Source of the DNA: Marinobacter sp. DY40_1A1
GTDB lineage: Bacteria > Pseudomonadota > Gammaproteobacteria > Pseudomonadales > Oleiphilaceae
Length of the DNA stretch: 64,000 nt
Assembly (NCBI RefSeq): GCF_016597815.1
Contig: NZ_VCHA01000001.1
Location: 1 to 64,000, forward strand
Reading direction: 5' to 3'
The notes under the pieces are model-generated. The model was not told the origin of the DNA. It worked only from the letters and a program-made list of their open reading frames with translations, and did no database searches. Positions 59,833 to 64,000 of this stretch are shown here, piece by piece (position 1 is the first letter of the stretch; every line of letters begins with the position of its first letter). Position numbers and translations under genes: made by a program.

Positions 59833-61692
59833 TCAGGCGCTCGGTGCTTCGGTGGGAATCAGGTGCCGGCTTTTCGGAACGAATGTCAGGATTACCTCAA
59901 CGCCACCGCTTTCGTGGTTTTGTACCACAACCTGCCCCCCGAGAGTACGGGCACGGTCCTGCATGATGATCAGCCCGTAATGGTTGACTGGCTGACCGTC
60001 CTCCGGCAAGCCCTTACCATTGTCTCGTATTTTTGCCTTTACCTGGGGCGACTCAAATAGTATGTCCACGCTAACTTCTGTGGCGTCTGCATGTTTAACC
60101 GCGTTGGCCAGGCCCTCACGCACAATTTGCAGTGTGTGTATTTCCTCGTTGGGCGACAGGGCTTGGGGAGGTAGATTGTAATTCAACCCTACGGGTTTCC
60201 CCAAACGCGTTGAAAACTCCTCAATGGTTTTGCGCAGAGCTGTGAGTAGATCGGGGGTGTCCAGCTTTAGCCGGAAGGTGGCCAGCAATTCCCTTAGCTG
60301 GCGATAGGCACTGTTCAGCCCCGTGCTCAGCTCGTCCAGAATGGCCTCGTGGGCGTTTTTCTGGTCGCCCTCAATGTTCAGCCTGCGCATGCGGGCTACC
60401 TGCATTTTCAGATAGGACAGCGATTGTGCCAAAGAATCGTGGAGCTCCCGGGCGATGACGGTGCGCTCCTCGGCCAGTGTGAGCTGTTGCTCTTCGTTAA
60501 TCTGACGTTCAAGGAAAATGGCGGTTGCCAGTTGGTCGCTAAGCGTTTCCAGCAGGCGCCGAGCGGTGTCCGAAAGCCCGGTTTCTACAGGGTACCACAC
60601 CTCCAAAGTGCCGAGGAGTTTGCCGGGTGTACGTATGGGCAATAGCAACCTGCGCCCATCGTTATCTTCTATCGGAAGCTCGTCGTAGATTTCCGGTGTA
60701 ACCAGACAAGCGTTGCAGTGGTGGTCACGGCAATAGAAAGGGCGGTCTGTTGAGGCGGTAGTAACAACCTGCACAGGCTCTGCAGCTTCTTTGTCGTGAA
60801 GGTAAAGCCGAATTGGTCCTATATCCAGGAGCTGTTCCAGCTCTTGCAACATGGGCACTGCGCCGCTGCACAGATCATGGTTGGCAAACAGGTTGCGGCT
60901 GGCAGTATGGAGCAATTGGAGGGCCGCATGGCTTTTTTCCAGTTCATCGGTTTTGCTGCGAGCGCGCTCTTCAAGTTCATAATAGGTGAGGGCGAGTTCG
61001 CTGCTCATCTGATCAAACGCGCTGCCCAGCTGTGCCAGTTCGTCGCTTCCCTTCATGTTGGCCTTCTGGGTGAAGTCTTGCTCACCAACAGCCCCCGCAA
61101 TGTTCACCAGCTTGCGCAGGGGTTTAAGCACTCTGTTACGCAGGTCAACAAACAGGGCAACAATAATGAGGATGGAAAAGGCCAGGCTGATGATCTGGAT
61201 AAGGTGTAACAGGCCAATTCGCGCTTCGGTGCGTCGTTCAAGCATGCTGACGAGTTGGTTTACGGAGCTTACATAGGTTTCCGTAGCCAGAAGCATCTCG
61301 GCGCTCACAGGTGCCCCCTGTGGGTGTGCTTCCAGGCCGGGGCGCAGGGTTTGCTCCCAATAGCTGCGGATGGTTTGATACTGTTTTGCCAGAGGGTGAT
61401 CTTCAGCAGCAGGAATAGAGCGAACGATATTGCGGTCGTTAAGGCCGAGTTCGTACCGGGATGTCAGGCTCTGAATGCTGTTTTCGCTGGCTTCGCCTTC
61501 GCCCGGGCTGGCAACGTGAGACAACAGCCGGAACGCACCCATACGCAGAGCGCCCGCCAGATTAATAGCAGTTGCGTTCCCTTCGATGCTTTTTGAAACC
61601 GCCAGCGTCGTAGCCATGCTGACAATAGAGGTCAGCACAACAGCGCACACTACGATAGCAATCCGGTTAACAAGAGGGCTTCTGGATTTCAT
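59833..61692 (-). CDS. narX: NarX, nitrate/nitrite sensor histidine kinase
   Basis: A 619-residue sensor: helix 1 (about 10-32), periplasmic P-box GNATAINLAGALRMGAFRL that binds nitrate, helix 2 (about 165-188), HAMP, a GAF-like central module with a cysteine cluster (YCRDHHCNACL), and a HisKA_3 kinase domain (ERTVIARELHDSLAQSL) with HATPase. Together with NarL it controls the nar genes in response to nitrate. Confidence 0.95.
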   Translation of the reverse strand: MKSRSPLVNRIAIVVCAVVLTSIVSMATTLAVSKSIEGNATAINLAGALRMGAFRLLSHVASPGEGEASENSIQSLTSRYELGLNDRNIVRSIPAAEDHPLAKQYQTIRSYWEQTLRPGLEAHPQGAPVSAEMLLATETYVSSVNQLVSMLERRTEARIGLLHLIQIISLAFSILIIVALFVDLRNRVLKPLRKLVNIAGAVGEQDFTQKANMKGSDELAQLGSAFDQMSSELALTYYELEERARSKTDELEKSHAALQLLHTASRNLFANHDLCSGAVPMLQELEQLLDIGPIRLYLHDKEAAEPVQVVTTASTDRPFYCRDHHCNACLVTPEIYDELPIEDNDGRRLLLPIRTPGKLLGTLEVWYPVETGLSDTARRLLETLSDQLATAIFLERQINEEQQLTLAEERTVIARELHDSLAQSLSYLKMQVARMRRLNIEGDQKNAHEAILDELSTGLNSAYRQLRELLATFRLKLDTPDLLTALRKTIEEFSTRLGKPVGLNYNLPPQALSPNEEIHTLQIVREGLANAVKHADATEVSVDILFESPQVKAKIRDNGKGLPEDGQPVNHYGLIIMQDRARTLGGQVVVQNHESGGVEVILTFVPKSRHLIPTEAPSA

Positions 61693-61731
61693 TCAGTCTC
61701 ATCTTGACAGTCGCCGGGCTTGAATACCTCC

Positions 61732-61763
61732 TTGAGGATAGTCAATTACCCCAATGGTTGGTA
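61732..61763 (+). promoter_or_regulatory. FNR-like box and NarL-like heptamers upstream of the narK1-like gene
   Basis: TTGAG-GATA-GTCAA (61732-61745, 8 of 10) is followed by TACCCCA and GTTGGTA (61747-61763), two opposed near-NarL heptamers separated by 3 bases. The group ends 84 bases before ATG 61848. Confidence 0.45.
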
Positions 61764-61847
61764 TCCCATCATAGTCTTTGACCTGTCTCAGGGCAAAAGC
61801 TGACACTGAAAGACGGTGTGAATAGTGGCTCAAAAAGGCGCTGTAGG

Positions 61848-63116
61848 ATGGGGTCAGAGGCGGATCAGGAAGACGGACGGCTGGCATCACTTGCCGTTGT
61901 TTTGCCGCTTGCAGTAACAGGCTTTGTTATTGCGGCTGGCTGCTGGACGCTGTTTGCGGTGGCTGGAATACATCTGAGAGCCGAACTCAGCCTTGGCAAT
62001 CTTCAGTTTGGCCTGCTGCTCGCCATGCCAATGGCGGTTAGCGCTTTGCTTGCCGTACCCGCTGGGCTCGCCGCCCGGAAATTTGGTGCCCGGCGCATAA
62101 TGCTTATTTGTCTTGCCGGGCTTGCGGCCTGCATGGTGGTTTTGCTTACCACAAATACCTTCATTGGTTATCTGCTTGCGGCGGGTGGGCTGGGGCTTGC
62201 CGGTGGGTTCTACAGTGCCGGGCTGCAGTTTGTAACCAGCAACTGCCAGCCCATGAGGCTTGGCCTTGTCCTGGGGGTGTTTGGTGCTGGCGTTACCGGT
62301 GCCGGGTTTACCTATTACCTCGTGCCCCTTTTTCATGATGCCTTCTCCTGGCATGGCGTTCCTCTGGCTTATCTGATTGTGCTCGTGTTAGTGCTGGCTC
62401 TGTTGCTATTGCTTACCGATCCGGAGGACGCGGCTGCAGATCCGCAAACAGAAACCTCCCTGAAAGTGTTGTTCCGGTACCTCAATCAGCAGGGGATGTG
62501 GCAGCTGGTCGCCTATTTTGGTGTGGTAGCCGGAAGTTTTTTTGCGTTGGCTTTGTGGCTTCCGGATTACCTTTCCTCACAGTTTGGGCTTCAGGCCGGG
62601 TCGGGTGCCAGGCTGGCGCAGTGGTTCATCATACCGGGGGCTCTGGCGCAGATTCTGGGCGGGGGGCTGTCTGATCGCTATGGCAGCCCTAACGTTATTA
62701 GCCGGTCGCTCTTTATTGGCCTGGTAGCACTGGTGGTGTTGTCTTACCCGCCCATGACGCTATTCATTCGAGGTGTGGAGGCAACCATCAGGGTTGAGTT
62801 TGCGCTACCCATGAATATTGAAAGAATCTTTGTGGTGGTGCTCGGAGTGGCGCTTGGAAGTGCCATGGGCAGTTTGCAGAGAATGGTGATTATTGAGAGT
62901 CGCCAGAATGCTGCATTTGTTGCCGGATTACTGCTGGTCGGCGCCTGCTCAGTGGCTTTTTTGTTGCCGGTTATTTTTGGTGCGGTGAACCACTGGTTGG
63001 GGGTTCGCAGTGCCGTATTCATGATCGTGTTTGTTCTGCTTTGTGTTTGCCAATTCATGTTTGCCCGCTTTAACCGCCGCCACGAACGTAACGCACTTCT
63101 CCATCCGGGGATATAG
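61848..63116 (+). CDS. narK1: Nitrate transporter, NarK1-like (MFS)
   Basis: A 422-residue MFS protein with 12 helices: AAGCWTLFAVAGIHLRAEL at helix 1, an MFS motif GLAARKFGARR after helix 2 and the glycine-rich GGLGLAGGFYSAGLQF at helix 5. Shorter than the 530-residue NarK at 7968 and in the narK1 position before narG, so perhaps a nitrate/proton symporter. ATG 61848 is selected; a GTG at 61818 would add ten residues. narG starts 130 bases downstream. Confidence 0.85.
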   Translation: MGSEADQEDGRLASLAVVLPLAVTGFVIAAGCWTLFAVAGIHLRAELSLGNLQFGLLLAMPMAVSALLAVPAGLAARKFGARRIMLICLAGLAACMVVLLTTNTFIGYLLAAGGLGLAGGFYSAGLQFVTSNCQPMRLGLVLGVFGAGVTGAGFTYYLVPLFHDAFSWHGVPLAYLIVLVLVLALLLLLTDPEDAAADPQTETSLKVLFRYLNQQGMWQLVAYFGVVAGSFFALALWLPDYLSSQFGLQAGSGARLAQWFIIPGALAQILGGGLSDRYGSPNVISRSLFIGLVALVVLSYPPMTLFIRGVEATIRVEFALPMNIERIFVVVLGVALGSAMGSLQRMVIIESRQNAAFVAGLLLVGACSVAFLLPVIFGAVNHWLGVRSAVFMIVFVLLCVCQFMFARFNRRHERNALLHPGI

Positions 63117-63122
63117 CAGCTA

Positions 63123-63138
63123 TACCTCCTCGGTGGTA
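63123..63138 (+). promoter_or_regulatory. Candidate 7-2-7 NarL site upstream of narG
   Basis: TACCTCC-TC-GGTGGTA has two opposed heptamers separated by 2 bases, the 7-2-7 arrangement used by NarL/NarP in enterics. The first matches TACYYMT at 6 of 7, the second at 5 of 7. It ends 107 bases before narG. Confidence 0.45.
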
Positions 63139-63245
63139 GAGCAGGGTTATGTAGTAGTAACCACGCAGATTTCAGGGTTTTTCTCCCACACAATGGTTCC
63201 AATTCGGAAAAACGATCCGCAGACGGGTTGATGGAGAGAGAGACC

Positions 63246-64000
63246 ATGAGTCATTTGATCGATAAGCTGAGCTACTTCAGTAAAAAGCGCGAGTCCTTCG
63301 CGAACGGCCACGGCGAAACCCACGACGTAAACCGCGACTGGGAAGACAGCTACCGCCAACGTTGGCAGCACGATAAAATCGTTCGCTCCACCCACGGCGT
63401 AAACTGCACAGGCTCCTGTAGCTGGAAGATCTACGTCAAGAATGGATTGGTGACCTGGGAAACCCAGCAAACCGACTACCCCCGCACCCGTCCGGACCTG
63501 CCTAACCATGAGCCCCGTGGTTGCCCTCGTGGTGCCAGTTATTCCTGGTACATGTACAGCGCTAACCGTCTGAAGTACCCACTGATGCGCAAGCATCTGA
63601 TGAAGCTTTGGCGTGCGGCACGCATGCAGTTCAATGACCCGGTTGAAGCCTGGGCGTCCATTGTTGAAGACCCGAAAAAAACTGCAGAGTACAAACCCCG
63701 TCGTGGTATGGGCGGATTTGTGCGTTCCAGCTGGGACGAAGTTAACGAACTGATTGGCGCAGCAAACGTTTACACGGCCAAGAAGGTTGGCCCGGATCGT
63801 ATTATTGGCTTCTCTCCAATTCCTGCCATGTCGATGGTTTCCTACGCGGCCGGTAGTCGTTATCTGTCGATGATCGGCGGCGTGTGTTTGAGTTTCTATG
63901 ACTGGTACTGCGATTTGCCGCCGGCTTCTCCGCAAGTGTGGGGTGAGCAGACCGACGTTCCTGAATCTGCAGACTGGTACAACTCGGGCTACATCATTGC
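63246..64000 (+). CDS. narG: NarG, respiratory nitrate reductase alpha subunit (5' part)
   Basis: The first 251 codons of the membrane-bound nitrate reductase catalytic subunit, reaching the right edge. [24 protein letters not shown] opens the chain in the usual narG way (first 24 residues), then [18 protein letters not shown] gives the FS0 cluster ligands (one His and Cys residues) and [22 protein letters not shown] follows. The molybdenum-ligand Asp region appears as [30 protein letters not shown] precedes ATG 63246. narHJI must lie beyond the window. Confidence 0.96.
   Translation, partial: MSHLIDKLSYFSKKRESFANGHGETHDVNRDWEDSYRQRWQHDKIVRSTHGVNCTGSCSWKIYVKNGLVTWETQQTDYPRTRPDLPNHEPRGCPRGASYSWYMYSANRLKYPLMRKHLMKLWRAARMQFNDPVEAWASIVEDPKKTAEYKPRRGMGGFVRSSWDEVNELIGAANVYTAKKVGPDRIIGFSPIPAMSMVSYAAGSRYLSMIGGVCLSFYDWYCDLPPASPQVWGEQTDVPESADWYNSGYII

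Overview
The window looks like a chromosomal segment from a marine, denitrifying gammaproteobacterium. Gene order and protein character resemble Marinobacter, but that genus is inferred by eye, not by search. About fifty-eight protein genes are supported. I saw no rRNA, tRNA or CRISPR array.

Layout. 1-1965: the end of an IS91-type element (HUH transposase, running off the left edge, coupled to a tyrosine recombinase), directly abutting a complete urease operon, ureDABCEFG plus a HupE/UreJ permease (1988-7873). 7908-17100: a nitrate/nitrite antiporter (narK), nnrS, a Yip1-like membrane protein, a thioesterase, a single-chain biotin-dependent acyl-CoA carboxylase, a hemolysin-III-like protein and a Crp/Fnr-type regulator. 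17342-19468: a chemoreceptor. 19493-30576: the cytochrome cd1 nitrite reductase locus, nirS-D-L-G-H-J-E-N on the minus strand and, divergently, nirC-nirF, a PhnD-like periplasmic protein, norQ and a small membrane protein. 30598-36447: the nitric oxide reductase operon norC-norB-[polyferredoxin]-norD-norE-norF, bounded by a long inverted repeat. 36551-49587: an AEC transporter, a rhombosortase with a GlyGly-CTERM metalloprotease, a lipoprotein, two CDF metal exporters sharing one MerR-type operator, a BCCT transporter with a universal stress protein, a tandem HAD protein, an FeS photolyase and hemN. 50043-59025: an SSS symporter with a 43-residue partner, a NIT-domain chemoreceptor, ubiU-ubiV-selD, a MOSC protein, a membrane protein and ubiT. 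59096-64000: narX-narL, a narK1-like transporter and the start of narG.

How it fits together. The window encodes most of anaerobic respiration from nitrate to nitrous oxide: nitrate sensing (NarXL), transport, nitrate reductase (narG start), nitrite reductase with its heme d1 pathway, and NO reductase with maturation factors. It also holds supporting functions that avoid O2: HemN for heme and UbiTUV for ubiquinone. FNR/ANR/DNR-type boxes (TTGAT-N4-ATCAA, 7-10 of 10 matches) stand about 55-105 nt before nine of these genes, suggesting one regulon. nosZ and the ANR/DNR regulators themselves are not in the window.

Most systems here are known. The least explained are the PhnD-like protein and small membrane protein in the nir/nor locus, the polyferredoxin inside the nor operon behind a 12-bp stem-loop, and the double HAD protein whose motif I reads DWH rather than DxD.
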